This document shows positions 28,574-36,646 of a stretch of DNA of 64,000 bases, in pieces. Each line of letters starts with the position of its first letter. Position 1 is the first letter of the stretch. The DNA is from Novosphingobium album (ex Liu et al. 2023) (GTDB lineage Bacteria > Pseudomonadota > Alphaproteobacteria > Sphingomonadales > Sphingomonadaceae), in the NCBI RefSeq assembly GCF_029076845.1, contig NZ_JARESE010000044.1:1-64000 (forward strand), in the 5' to 3' direction. Below the pieces are notes generated by a model. That model worked only from the letters and a program-made list of their open reading frames with translations, was not told where the DNA came from and ran no database searches. A program made the position numbers and the translations under genes.

Positions 28574-30924
28574 GGCAATTCCACGATCGCCGCCGTCCCC
28601 TGCCCCGGCTCGGACATCAGCCGCAGCGTGCCGCCGTGCGCCTCGATCAGCTGGCGGGCCAGCGGCAGGCCCAGGCCCTGCCGGCGCTCGATGGTCTTGC
28701 CATCGGCGCTGACCTTCACGCCGTCGAGCGCGCGGGCCAGCGCGCGCTCATCCATCCCGGCGCCGTTATCCGAAACGACGATCTGCGCGACATCGCCCGT
28801 GCCGTGCCGTTCGCGCGTGACCTGCACCAGGATGCGCCCGCCGCGCGGCGTGGCCGAGATGGCGTTGTCGACCAGATGGCCCAGCGCGCGCGCCAGCCGC
28901 CGCCGATCGCCTCGGATCGTGCCGACCAGGCCATTGCCCTGCAAGTCCAGCGTCAGCCCGCACTGCCGGATCGGCGCGGCGCGTTCCTCCACCACCGCCT
29001 TGACCAGCGGCATCAGCTCGATGTCCTCCAGCGCCAGCGGCAGCAGCCCCGCCTCGCTTTGCGACAGGTCCAGGATGCTTTCGATCTGCTCGCCCAGCCG
29101 CGCCGCCGAATTGAGGATCGCCTGGACATAGTCCCTGCCGTTCTCGTCCAGCTCGCAGCCGACGCCGGCCTGGAGCAGCTCGGCGAAACCGCCGATCGAG
29201 GTGAGCGGGGTGCGCAGCTCATAGCTCATGTTGGCCAGGAAGCGGGTCTTGACCGCGTCCGCCTCGACCAGCGCGGCATTGCGTTCGCGCAGCGCGGTTT
29301 CGGCCTTCTGCGAATCGGTGATGTCGAGGACGATCAGCAGGCCATTGCCATCGGGCAGCGGCACGCCCGCGAATTCGAGCGTGCGCCCATCGGCCAGCGC
29401 GACCCGCCCGCCCGTCTCCTTGCGATCGAGCGTGGCGGCGCGCACCGTATCGCCCACGGCCTTGGCCTGGGCCGGGCGGGACAGGCGCGGCCCGATCTTG
29501 CCGAGCAGATCCTCGACATGCGGATGGGTGTCGAGGAAATCGCTCTCCAGCCCCCAGTCGGCGGCAAAGCGCCGGTTCCACAGCTGCATCCGCCCGTCCG
29601 GCGCGAAGACCGCGACCGATTCGAACAGGCTGTCGAACGTGGCGGTGCGCGTGCGCAGCAGGGTGTCGCGGATCGCCGAGAGGCGAAGCTGCTCGGTGCG
29701 GTCCTCCACGATCAGCAACAGCCCGCCATCGGGCACCGGCTGGGCGACGATGCGCAAATGCGTGCCGTCGCCCAGCGGCCAGGCTTCCTCCTGCGTCTCG
29801 CTGGCGGCGAACCATTCCGCCTTCTCGCGCCGCCAGGCCGGAAAATCGCGCACTTCGGGCAGCCGCGCGGCATCGCGCATCAGTTCCAGCAAACGCTCGA
29901 ACGCGGGCGGATCGATCATCGCGGCCGGGCCCAGCTTGAACAGGCGCTGGAACGGCTGGTTGGCGAAAGTCAGGCGCTTCTTCGCGTCGAACTGCGCGAC
30001 GCCGGCCGAAAGCTGGTCCAGCATCGCGCGCTGCGCTTCGCGGAAGGCGCGGAACGAGCGGCCCAGCTCTTCCATGTCCTCGATGTCGACCGCGTATCCG
30101 GCGATGCCCTCGCTGCCCAGCGGCAGGTCATGCACGCGAAAGGCGCGGCGCTGCTTGGCGATGGTCAGGCTGACGATGCGCTCGATCGGCACGTTCTTCG
30201 CCGCCGCCTGCAAGGCGACCTGCCGGGCGGTGAGGCCATCGACCGCCTCGACCAGCTCGGTGCCGGCGTCGACCACCGCCTGCGCGTTCTCGCCGCCGAC
30301 CGCCGCGACATAGGCGGAATTGACCAGTTGCAGCGATCCGTCGGCGCGGCGGAACCACATCGGCATCGGCGCCGCCTCGATCAGCGCGACCAGCGCGCTG
30401 AAATCCCCCCGCGCGCGGGCGGCTTCCTCGCGCAGCTTGACCAGCTCGCTCTCGCTGTCGCTGAAATCGAACACCCAGACGAGCGCCGCGCCGCCGGGCG
30501 AGACTTGCGGATCGGCCAGGCACCCGCGCAAGGCCAGGCTGCGGGTCGAGCCGCGCGGCGTGGCGACCATGCGGAACGAGGCCGCCGTCTTCTGCGCGCG
30601 CAGGACCGCCTGCGTCAGTTCGGCCAGCTTGTCGGCGGGCAGGCCGCGTTCGCCCGCATCCAGCTCGCTGAGATATTGCGGCACCGAATCCAGCCCCAGC
30701 CACTGCGCCAGCTTGGGCGAAGCCTCGATCCGCCCGTCGGAGCGGACCAGCAGCGGCAGCGCGGGCGATTCGTCGACCATCCGGCCCAGCCGGCGGGCCG
30801 AGCGCAGCGTCGCTTCCGCCCGCTTCTCACGATGGCGGGCGGCCAGGATCGCCCACGCCGCCGCGACCGTCCAGGCGGCCAGCACCAGCGCGACGAGCAC
30901 GACGACGATACGATCGAATTCCAT
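28570..30924 (-). CDS. divL: DivL-type cell-cycle pseudo-histidine kinase with tyrosine H-box
   Basis: A 784-residue membrane protein with one N-terminal membrane segment (residues 5-27), several PAS-like regions (about 45-530), a HisKA-like dimerisation helix and a C-terminal HATPase. The H-box reads FLANMSYELRTPLTSI, so the phosphoacceptor histidine is replaced by Tyr568. This is the hallmark of Caulobacter DivL (Tyr550), which senses DivK and steers CckA-CtrA signalling. The ATP-binding boxes are retained (HLVDNAISAT, VSDNGAGM, GLGLPLARQL). The start at ATG 30924 is chosen over a TTG 12 codons upstream. tsaE follows with an overlap. Confidence 0.93.
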   Translation of the reverse strand: MEFDRIVVVLVALVLAAWTVAAAWAILAARHREKRAEATLRSARRLGRMVDESPALPLLVRSDGRIEASPKLAQWLGLDSVPQYLSELDAGERGLPADKLAELTQAVLRAQKTAASFRMVATPRGSTRSLALRGCLADPQVSPGGAALVWVFDFSDSESELVKLREEAARARGDFSALVALIEAAPMPMWFRRADGSLQLVNSAYVAAVGGENAQAVVDAGTELVEAVDGLTARQVALQAAAKNVPIERIVSLTIAKQRRAFRVHDLPLGSEGIAGYAVDIEDMEELGRSFRAFREAQRAMLDQLSAGVAQFDAKKRLTFANQPFQRLFKLGPAAMIDPPAFERLLELMRDAARLPEVRDFPAWRREKAEWFAASETQEEAWPLGDGTHLRIVAQPVPDGGLLLIVEDRTEQLRLSAIRDTLLRTRTATFDSLFESVAVFAPDGRMQLWNRRFAADWGLESDFLDTHPHVEDLLGKIGPRLSRPAQAKAVGDTVRAATLDRKETGGRVALADGRTLEFAGVPLPDGNGLLIVLDITDSQKAETALRERNAALVEADAVKTRFLANMSYELRTPLTSIGGFAELLQAGVGCELDENGRDYVQAILNSAARLGEQIESILDLSQSEAGLLPLALEDIELMPLVKAVVEERAAPIRQCGLTLDLQGNGLVGTIRGDRRRLARALGHLVDNAISATPRGGRILVQVTRERHGTGDVAQIVVSDNGAGMDERALARALDGVKVSADGKTIERRQGLGLPLARQLIEAHGGTLRLMSEPGQGTAAIVELP

Positions 30925-30960
30925 CGCTTGGGCTATGCGGCGCCAGCCGCGCCATGACAA

Positions 30961-31121
30961 TGGGCTGGAGTCTGTTGAGAAGTCCGGCTTTCACCGGATT
31001 GCGGCACCAGCCCGCGCGCCCGCCCGGCCTCCCACGAAAGTATACTTGATGGGAGGCCGGGCGGGGAAGCGGGCTGGGGCCGCAAGAAATGCGCTCTTCC
31101 GCGCATTTCCCAACAGACTCC
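30961..31121. repeat. Nested inverted-repeat element, possible miniature transposable element
   Basis: Between ahcY and divL lies a 160 bp stretch built of nested inverted repeats. Outer arms GGAGTCTGTTG (30967-30977) and CAACAGACTCC (31111-31121) are perfect. Middle arms CCAGCCCGC (31007-31015) and GCGGGCTGG (31069-31077) are perfect. Inner 16 bp arms at 31019-31034 and 31050-31065 are perfect, with AAGTATACTT in the loop. A side hairpin has 9 bp arms (31086-31094 and 31101-31109). GACAA occurs directly on both flanks (30956-30960, 31122-31126), as a target duplication would. It contains no gene. It could also act as the ahcY terminator. Confidence 0.6.
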
Positions 31122-31174
31122 GACAAAGGAGGCCGAGCGCGAGGCCGGCTGGGCCCCCGCCCGACCCGTCTTCG

Positions 31175-32584
31175 TCAGTAGCGGTAATGCTCGGGCTTGA
31201 ACGGCCCGGCCTGCGGCACGCCGATATACTCGGCCTGCTTGTGCGAAAGCCTGGTCAGCTTCACGCCCAGCTTTTCCAGATGCAGCGCGGCGACCTTTTC
31301 GTCCAGGTGCTTGGGCAGCACGTAGACCCGGTTCTCGTAATCGTCCGACTTGGCGTAAAGCTCGATCTGCGCGAGCACCTGGTTGGTGAAGCTCGACGAC
31401 ATGACGAAGCTGGGGTGGCCGGTGGCGCAGCCCAGGTTCACCAGCCGGCCCTTGGCCAGCACGATGATCTGCTTGCCGTCCGGGAACTCGACCAGATCGG
31501 TGCCCGGCTTCACCTCGGTCCACTTGTAGTTGTTCAGCGCCGAGATCTGGATCTCGCTGTCGAAGTGGCCGATGTTGCAAACGATGCTCATCGGCTTCAT
31601 CGCCTTCATGTGCTCGGCGGTGATGACGTCCTCGTTGCCGGTGGCGGTGACGAAGATGTCGCAGCGCGTCACCGCTTCTTCCATGGTGACGACTTCATAG
31701 CCTTCCATCGCCGCCTGCAGCGCGCAGATCGGATCGATCTCTGTCACCATCACGCGCGCGCCGCCCTGCCGCAGCGAGGCGGCCGAGCCCTTGCCGACAT
31801 CGCCGAAGCCGGCGACGCAGGCCACCTTGCCGGCCAGCATCACGTCGGTCGCGCGGCGGATCGCGTCGACCAGCGATTCGCGGCAGCCATAGAGGTTGTC
31901 GAACTTCGACTTGGTGACACTGTCGTTCACGTTGATCGCCGGGAACGGCAGCTTGCCGTCCTTGGCGAGGTGGTAGAGGCGGTGGACGCCGGTGGTGGTC
32001 TCTTCCGAGACGCCGCGGATCGCGATCACCGAGCGCGAGAGATAGCCCGGCCGCGCCTTGACGAAGGCCTTGAGCGCGCGCTGGAACTCGATCTCCTCGA
32101 CATTGGCCGGTTCGGGCATCGCATCGCCCGCTTCGAGCCGGGCGCCCCACAGCGCGAACATCGTCGCGTCGCCGCCATCGTCCAGGATCATGTTGGCGGT
32201 ATGTTCATCCCCCCAGTCGAAGATGCGGCCGACATAATCCCAGTAATCGGCCAGGCTTTCGCCCTTGATCGCATAGACCGGGATGCCGCGCGCGGCGATG
32301 GCGGCGGCGGCGTGGTCCTGCGTGGAAAAGATGTTGCACGTCGCCCAGCGCACTTCGGCGCCGAGTTCGACCAGCGTTTCGATCAGCACCGCGGTCTGGA
32401 TCGTCATGTGCAGCGATCCGGTTATCCGCGCGCCCTTGAGCGGCTTGGACGCGCCGAATTCCTCGCGCAGCGCCATCAGGCCGGGCATCTCGGTTTCGGC
32501 GATGGCGATCTCGGCCCGGCCATATTCGGCAAGGCCGATGTCGGCGACGACATAGTCATGAGTGGTCTGGGGGGCGGTGGCCAC
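31175..32584 (-). CDS. ahcY: S-adenosylhomocysteine hydrolase (adenosylhomocysteinase)
   Basis: NAD-dependent enzyme that splits S-adenosylhomocysteine to homocysteine and adenosine and keeps methylation running. The 469-residue protein shows [25 protein letters not shown], the NAD-binding [10 protein letters not shown] loop and the C-terminal FKPEHYRY. Translation starts at GTG 32584 after a good AGGAG site. A palindrome about 110 bp upstream probably regulates it. Confidence 0.98.
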   Translation of the reverse strand: MATAPQTTHDYVVADIGLAEYGRAEIAIAETEMPGLMALREEFGASKPLKGARITGSLHMTIQTAVLIETLVELGAEVRWATCNIFSTQDHAAAAIAARGIPVYAIKGESLADYWDYVGRIFDWGDEHTANMILDDGGDATMFALWGARLEAGDAMPEPANVEEIEFQRALKAFVKARPGYLSRSVIAIRGVSEETTTGVHRLYHLAKDGKLPFPAINVNDSVTKSKFDNLYGCRESLVDAIRRATDVMLAGKVACVAGFGDVGKGSAASLRQGGARVMVTEIDPICALQAAMEGYEVVTMEEAVTRCDIFVTATGNEDVITAEHMKAMKPMSIVCNIGHFDSEIQISALNNYKWTEVKPGTDLVEFPDGKQIIVLAKGRLVNLGCATGHPSFVMSSSFTNQVLAQIELYAKSDDYENRVYVLPKHLDEKVAALHLEKLGVKLTRLSHKQAEYIGVPQAGPFKPEHYRY

Positions 32585-32693
32585 GGGCGCTGTCTCCTGA
32601 ATGGTCTTGCCGGCGCCGCGCGCGCCCGGACATGGGCGTGGACGCGGCGCCTTGGATGCGCCCGTCCCTAGCGTTTCACCATGCGCGAGGCAA

Positions 32694-32713
32694 ATATAAA
32701 GAAAGCTTTATAT
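32694..32713. promoter_or_regulatory. Palindromic operator upstream of ahcY, possibly SahR type
   Basis: Arms ATATAAAG (32694-32701) and CTTTATAT (32706-32713) are perfect around AAAG. This AT-rich palindrome stands out in GC-rich DNA and lies about 110 bp upstream of ahcY. ArsR-type SahR regulators control ahcY and methionine genes in many Proteobacteria and are reported to use AT-rich palindromes; assignment to SahR is inferred. No sahR gene is in the window. Confidence 0.6.
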
Positions 32714-32801
32714 GGCTATCGGGGCAGGCCACCGCGATGCCGCCCCGGCGAGCGGCGATGCAAGAAACTTGCGGCGACGCGCCATTAACCATTCCTCACT
32801 G

Positions 32802-32829
32802 TTGCCCGCGCGCAACAGCTGTCTATATC
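32802..32829 (+). promoter_or_regulatory. Putative promoter of the peroxiredoxin gene
   Basis: TTGCCC (32802-32807) and TATATC (32824-32829) are separated by 16 bp, about 40 bp before the ATG. A TTAACCAT sequence at 32785-32792, like a CtrA half-site, lies just upstream. Both are pattern matches only. Confidence 0.45.
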
Positions 32830-32868
32830 AGCGCGTCTTGCGATTCACTTGCTGGAAAGGATGCAACC

Positions 32869-33348
32869 ATGACGATCGCCGTGGGCGACAAGCTGCCCGA
32901 CGTAAAATTGATGAAGGCGACCGAAAACGGCCCCGAGGCCGTGCAATCGGGCGATTACTTCAAGGGCAAGAAAGTGGCCCTGTTCTCGGTGCCGGGCGCC
33001 TTCACGCCGACCTGCTCGGCCAAGCACCTGCCCGGCTTCGTCGACAAGGCGGCCGAGCTGAAAGCCAAGGGCATCGACGAGATCGCCTGCACCGCCGTCA
33101 ACGACGCGTTCGTCATGGGCGCCTGGGGCAAGGCTTCGGGCAGCGATGACGTGACCATGCTGGCCGACGGCAATGGCGATCTGGCCCAGGCGGTCGGCCT
33201 CGTCATGGACGGCACCGGCTTTGGCATGGGCAAGCGCGGCCAGCGCTTCTCGATGGTCGTCAACGACGGCACGGTCGAGCAGCTCAATGTCGAGCAGCCC
33301 GGCGCGTTCGAGGTCAGCTCGGCCGAATACATGCTCGGCCAGCTCTGA
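32869..33348 (+). CDS. Peroxiredoxin, Prx5/AhpE-like redoxin family
   Basis: Thiol peroxidase of 159 residues that reduces hydrogen peroxide and organic peroxides. The active site PGAFTPTCSAKHLPG places the peroxidatic cysteine at C49 with the conserved threonine and proline. A second cysteine, C74 in DEIACTAVND, is present. The C-terminal part (GKRGQRFSMVVNDGTVEQLNVE) matches the Prx5 group. The ATG at 32869 is well placed downstream of a plausible promoter. It is followed by a strong hairpin terminator and stands as a single gene. Confidence 0.96.
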   Translation: MTIAVGDKLPDVKLMKATENGPEAVQSGDYFKGKKVALFSVPGAFTPTCSAKHLPGFVDKAAELKAKGIDEIACTAVNDAFVMGAWGKASGSDDVTMLADGNGDLAQAVGLVMDGTGFGMGKRGQRFSMVVNDGTVEQLNVEQPGAFEVSSAEYMLGQL

Positions 33349-33354
33349 GCCATG

Positions 33355-33384
33355 GGGCGACCCCGGCCCACGCCGGGGTCGCCC
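33355..33384. terminator. Hairpin terminator between convergent genes
   Basis: A 13 bp perfect stem (33355-33367 with 33372-33384, GGGCGACCCCGGC on the left) around a CCAC loop lies between the peroxiredoxin stop and the convergent hydrolase stop at 33396. It can fold from either strand and probably stops both transcripts. No long T-run follows. Confidence 0.8.
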
Positions 33385-33395
33385 TCATATCGCGT

Positions 33396-35351
33396 TCAGG
33401 CCACGACCACGCGGGCCTGCGCGAGATTGAGCACCCGGCCATAGGGTGTCGCCGCATCCCCTTCGCGCTGTGACGCGACACGCAGCACCGGGAAACGCGT
33501 TCCCGCCGTATCGTAGGCATGGCGGGCGGTCAGCGTGACGGTTTCGGCCGGTGCGAATTCGGCGCGCACCGGATAGTCGCCCGCGCCGACGAAATCCCAT
33601 TCGGCCGAAACCACCTTGCCGGCGCCCGCGGGAACCGTGATCGTCGCGGTGAAGGCCACGGCCTCTCCGGGCGAGACCTCGGCCCGCTCGCCGCCATTGG
33701 CCGTGAGGTGGACCACCGGCTGCACGCCGCCGCGCGCGGCCGCGTCATCGGGCACGATCACTTGCGTATCGACCACGCGATAGGCGGTTTCCGATGGCTT
33801 CACGCCCTCTTCCACCCAGCACGCCAGATCGCGCAGCGCCTGCTGCAAGGCGCCGCCGAAGCTGGCGACATGCGCGCGTTGCAACGGCGTGAGCGGGTTT
33901 TCGTGGTGGGCATGATCGACGAACCAGATCGCGCACATGTCATCGAAGCTGTCGCCAAGCGCGGCCCGGATCCGCCCGCGATACCAGTCCGCCTGCCAGG
34001 GGAACGCGTCGATATCCATCAGCGCCGACAGCAGCAGCACCTTGCCGTTGACCTTGCCCGTCAGCATCGCGCCCGCGCTGTTGGTGACGGCGGGCGGGCC
34101 GATCAGCACGTCGCGCTGCGGATAGAGCGGCGCGCCGGCCGCATCGCGGAACTGGCTCCAGCCATAGTAGTCGGGCGTCGGCGGAAGCTGATGGCGGTGA
34201 TAGGTTTCCAGCGCGAGCGCCCAGGAATTGTCGATCCGCACCTTGTCGCCCGGCTTCAGCCCCGCCATCGCGGCCGGATCGACCGTGGCGACCAGGTCGA
34301 GCGTCGTGCCCCCGCCATGCGCGATCGGCAGGCTGGCGCCGGCCGAGGCGCCGGAAACGACAGCCAGGTGCGCGTCGTCGTACTTGTGCGCCGAGGCATC
34401 GGCCACTTCCACGCGCCACGGCGGCATGGCGCTGACGCTGACCACCGTGGTCTCGACGGCGAACCGGCCTTCGCCGATGCGCGAGGCGGGATCGGTGCCG
34501 AGGTATCCGGGCTGCGACCAGAAATCGTCGACATAAGTCGGGTCCATCAGCGGGATCATCCCGGAAACGTTGGCGAAGTAGCCGCTGTCCATGTCGGCCT
34601 GGCGATACCAGCCGCGCAGCGGGAAGCCCATCAGCGAGACTTCGCGCAGCGCCGCGGCTTCCTCTTCATTGAGGTCGGCATAAGGATCGCCGCTGCCGCC
34701 CACGGCCACCGCGTCGGCGACGCCGGGCAGGCGGTCCCGCTGGCGCAGCACGCGCAGCGCGTGCATCCGCACCGTGAACATGCTGGGAATCGCGTGGTTG
34801 CAGCCCGGCACGAACGGCACGAAGCCATCCCACACGCCGTCGGTGAATTCGGCGGCGCCCATCGTCTGGTAAGCGCCGCCGCTGCCGCCGAAGAGATAGC
34901 CGTAAGTCCGGTGCTCGCCGAAGATCCGCCCCGCGACGACGCGCGCGAATTTGGCGGCGGCGGCATTGACGCGGTAGGCGGCGATCGCCGGATCGCTGCC
35001 GGCGGCGCCGAACAGCCCGCCATTGTTGGTCTGGACATAGGCCGCGCCGCTATCGAGCGTGAAGCCCAGATCGCCCACCGCCACTTCGAACTGGATCGGG
35101 AACGGGCCGATATCGGATGATATCGCCATCGGGTAGGTATTGTGGAAGAAGCGCCCCTGGTATTGCGCGGCGGGCGGGAAATAGAACGAAAAGCGCGCGT
35201 CGGTGCCCCGGAAGCCGCCGTGGATATAGCGGTGCGGCACGGGCTCGGCACGCTCTTCGTCGATCTCGATGATCGGATCGTGGTAGATGGGATCGACCGA
35301 ATCGGCCGTAACCCGCACATTGCCGTCCATCATTGCCAGTTCCGTCATCAT
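33396..35351 (-). CDS. Putative alpha/beta hydrolase with C-terminal Ig/PKD-like domain
   Basis: A 651-residue protein without a signal peptide. A nucleophile-elbow-like GGSGG (G155-G159, candidate nucleophile S157) sits in YGYLFGGSGGAYQTMGAAEF, as in alpha/beta hydrolases related to feruloyl esterases and tannases. Later HRHQLPPTPDYYGWSQF and WFVDHAHHENP offer acid or histidine candidates. The last 110 residues (VVHLTANGGERAEVSPGEAVAFTATITVPAGAGK ... RHAYDTAGTRFPVLRVAS) look like an Ig or PKD fold. I do not recognise a characterised homologue. The ATG at 35351 follows AGGAGAG. It is divergent from a dehydrogenase gene with a palindrome between, suggesting joint catabolic regulation. Confidence 0.7.
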   Translation of the reverse strand: MMTELAMMDGNVRVTADSVDPIYHDPIIEIDEERAEPVPHRYIHGGFRGTDARFSFYFPPAAQYQGRFFHNTYPMAISSDIGPFPIQFEVAVGDLGFTLDSGAAYVQTNNGGLFGAAGSDPAIAAYRVNAAAAKFARVVAGRIFGEHRTYGYLFGGSGGAYQTMGAAEFTDGVWDGFVPFVPGCNHAIPSMFTVRMHALRVLRQRDRLPGVADAVAVGGSGDPYADLNEEEAAALREVSLMGFPLRGWYRQADMDSGYFANVSGMIPLMDPTYVDDFWSQPGYLGTDPASRIGEGRFAVETTVVSVSAMPPWRVEVADASAHKYDDAHLAVVSGASAGASLPIAHGGGTTLDLVATVDPAAMAGLKPGDKVRIDNSWALALETYHRHQLPPTPDYYGWSQFRDAAGAPLYPQRDVLIGPPAVTNSAGAMLTGKVNGKVLLLSALMDIDAFPWQADWYRGRIRAALGDSFDDMCAIWFVDHAHHENPLTPLQRAHVASFGGALQQALRDLACWVEEGVKPSETAYRVVDTQVIVPDDAAARGGVQPVVHLTANGGERAEVSPGEAVAFTATITVPAGAGKVVSAEWDFVGAGDYPVRAEFAPAETVTLTARHAYDTAGTRFPVLRVASQREGDAATPYGRVLNLAQARVVVA

Positions 35352-35374
35352 CGCTCTCCTGTCGTTGGCGGATT

Positions 35375-35394
35375 ATGTTATCGGTCGATAACAT
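35375..35394. promoter_or_regulatory. Palindromic operator between divergent hydrolase and dehydrogenase genes
   Basis: Arms ATGTTATCG (35375-35383) and CGATAACAT (35386-35394) are perfect around GT. The site lies 23 bp upstream of the hydrolase start and 90 bp upstream of the dehydrogenase start. It resembles operators of GntR or LacI type regulators, but no such gene is in the window. Confidence 0.7.
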
Positions 35395-35484
35395 CGGCAG
35401 CGCGTTGCCTCAAGCGTGCGTCTTCGCCGCGCTTGCCCCGCGCGCGCCGGGCGGTTAGCCTTGGCCGCAAAAGCAGGAGGTTTC

Positions 35485-36168
35485 ATGGCGCGTTCGGTGA
35501 TCGTCACGGGTGGTTTCGGCATTCTGGGCCAGGCGGTGGCGCAAGCCTTCCTTGCCGCCGGCGACAAGGTGGCGCGAATCGACTTCGCGCCCGAAGCGCA
35601 CGTCGCGCTGAACGGCGCGCTGGACATCGGCGGGATCGACCTGACCGACACCGAGGCGACCGGCAAGGCCATCGCCCGCGTGGTCGCGGAAAACGGCGGG
35701 GTGGACGTGCTGGTCAACGTAGCCGGCGGCTTCACCTGGGAAACGCTGGAAGGCGGGCAGATTTCCTCCTGGGCGAAAATGCAGGCGATCAACCTGATGA
35801 CCGCCGCGACCATCACGCAGATCGCGCTGCCGCAGATCAAGCAATCCGCCGCCGGCCGCATCGTCAACATCGGCGCCGGCGCGGCGATCAAGGCGGGCAT
35901 GGGCATGGGCGCCTATGCCGCGTCCAAGTCCGGCGTCCACCGCCTGACCGAAGCGCTGGCCGAGGAACTGGCCGGCACCAGCGTGACGGTCAACGCCATC
36001 CTGCCCAGCATCATCGACACCCCGACCAACCGCGCCGACATGCCCGACGCCGATTTCTCGACCTGGGTGAAGCCCGAAGCCATCGCCAGGGTGATCCTGT
36101 TCCTGGCATCGGACGACGCGGCCGCGATCACCGGCGCGCTGCTGCCCGTGACGCGAGGAGAAAAGTAG
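35485..36168 (+). CDS. Short-chain dehydrogenase/reductase
   Basis: NAD(P)-dependent oxidoreductase of 227 residues with the Rossmann motif VTGGFGILG near the start, NVAGG, and the catalytic YAASK in MGAYAASKSGVHRLTEAL. The ATG at 35485 follows a consensus AGGAGG. The protein is slightly short for the classical family but complete, ending in a typical GALLPVTRG. The substrate is unknown. It is divergent from the putative alpha/beta hydrolase and shares a palindromic operator region with it. Confidence 0.9.
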   Translation: MARSVIVTGGFGILGQAVAQAFLAAGDKVARIDFAPEAHVALNGALDIGGIDLTDTEATGKAIARVVAENGGVDVLVNVAGGFTWETLEGGQISSWAKMQAINLMTAATITQIALPQIKQSAAGRIVNIGAGAAIKAGMGMGAYAASKSGVHRLTEALAEELAGTSVTVNAILPSIIDTPTNRADMPDADFSTWVKPEAIARVILFLASDDAAAITGALLPVTRGEK

Positions 36169-36220
36169 GGTCTTCCGCTGATCGGCAGGGGAATTCGCGC
36201 CAACGGTGCCGCGTTCCCCC

Positions 36221-36646
36221 TCAGGGCAGGCGCACGACGGTGAACCAGAAGCTTTCCACCGACTTGACGATCGACTGAAACGCGTCGAGCCCCACCGGCT
36301 TGGTCACATAGCAGTTCGCGCCCAGCTCATAGCTGCGCACGATATCGCTTTCGGCATCCGACGAGGTGAGGATCACCACCGGGATCGTGCGCAGATCGGG
36401 ATCGCGCTGCATCTCGGCCAGGACGGCCGCGCCATCGAGCCGGGGCAGGTTGAGGTCGAGCAGGATCAGCTCGGGCCGCTTCGCGTTCTCGAACGGCGGC
36501 CGGCGGAACAGATAGTCGCAGGCCTCCACGCCGTCCCTGACGATGGCGATATCGAACAGCAGCCTATCCGCCTCCAGCGTCTCCTTGGTCAGATAGGCAT
36601 CCGCCTCGTTATCCTCGACGATCAGGAGATGGATCGGGCCGGTCAT
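36221..36646 (-). CDS. Single-domain response regulator (Rcp1/CheY-like)
   Basis: Stand-alone receiver of 141 residues. The acidic pocket is VEDNEAD, the phosphoacceptor is D64 in LILLDLNLP, and the switch residues are in VVILTSS and the lysine in YVTKPVG. It has no output domain, like cyanobacterial Rcp1, so it likely works by protein contact. Its ATG overlaps the stop of the upstream histidine kinase by 4 bp, which marks that kinase as the partner. Confidence 0.93.
   Translation of the reverse strand: MTGPIHLLIVEDNEADAYLTKETLEADRLLFDIAIVRDGVEACDYLFRRPPFENAKRPELILLDLNLPRLDGAAVLAEMQRDPDLRTIPVVILTSSDAESDIVRSYELGANCYVTKPVGLDAFQSIVKSVESFWFTVVRLP

Noticed and set aside
28636..30957. 773-codon plus-strand frame
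   Set aside because: Antisense shadow of divL, which has clear kinase motifs.
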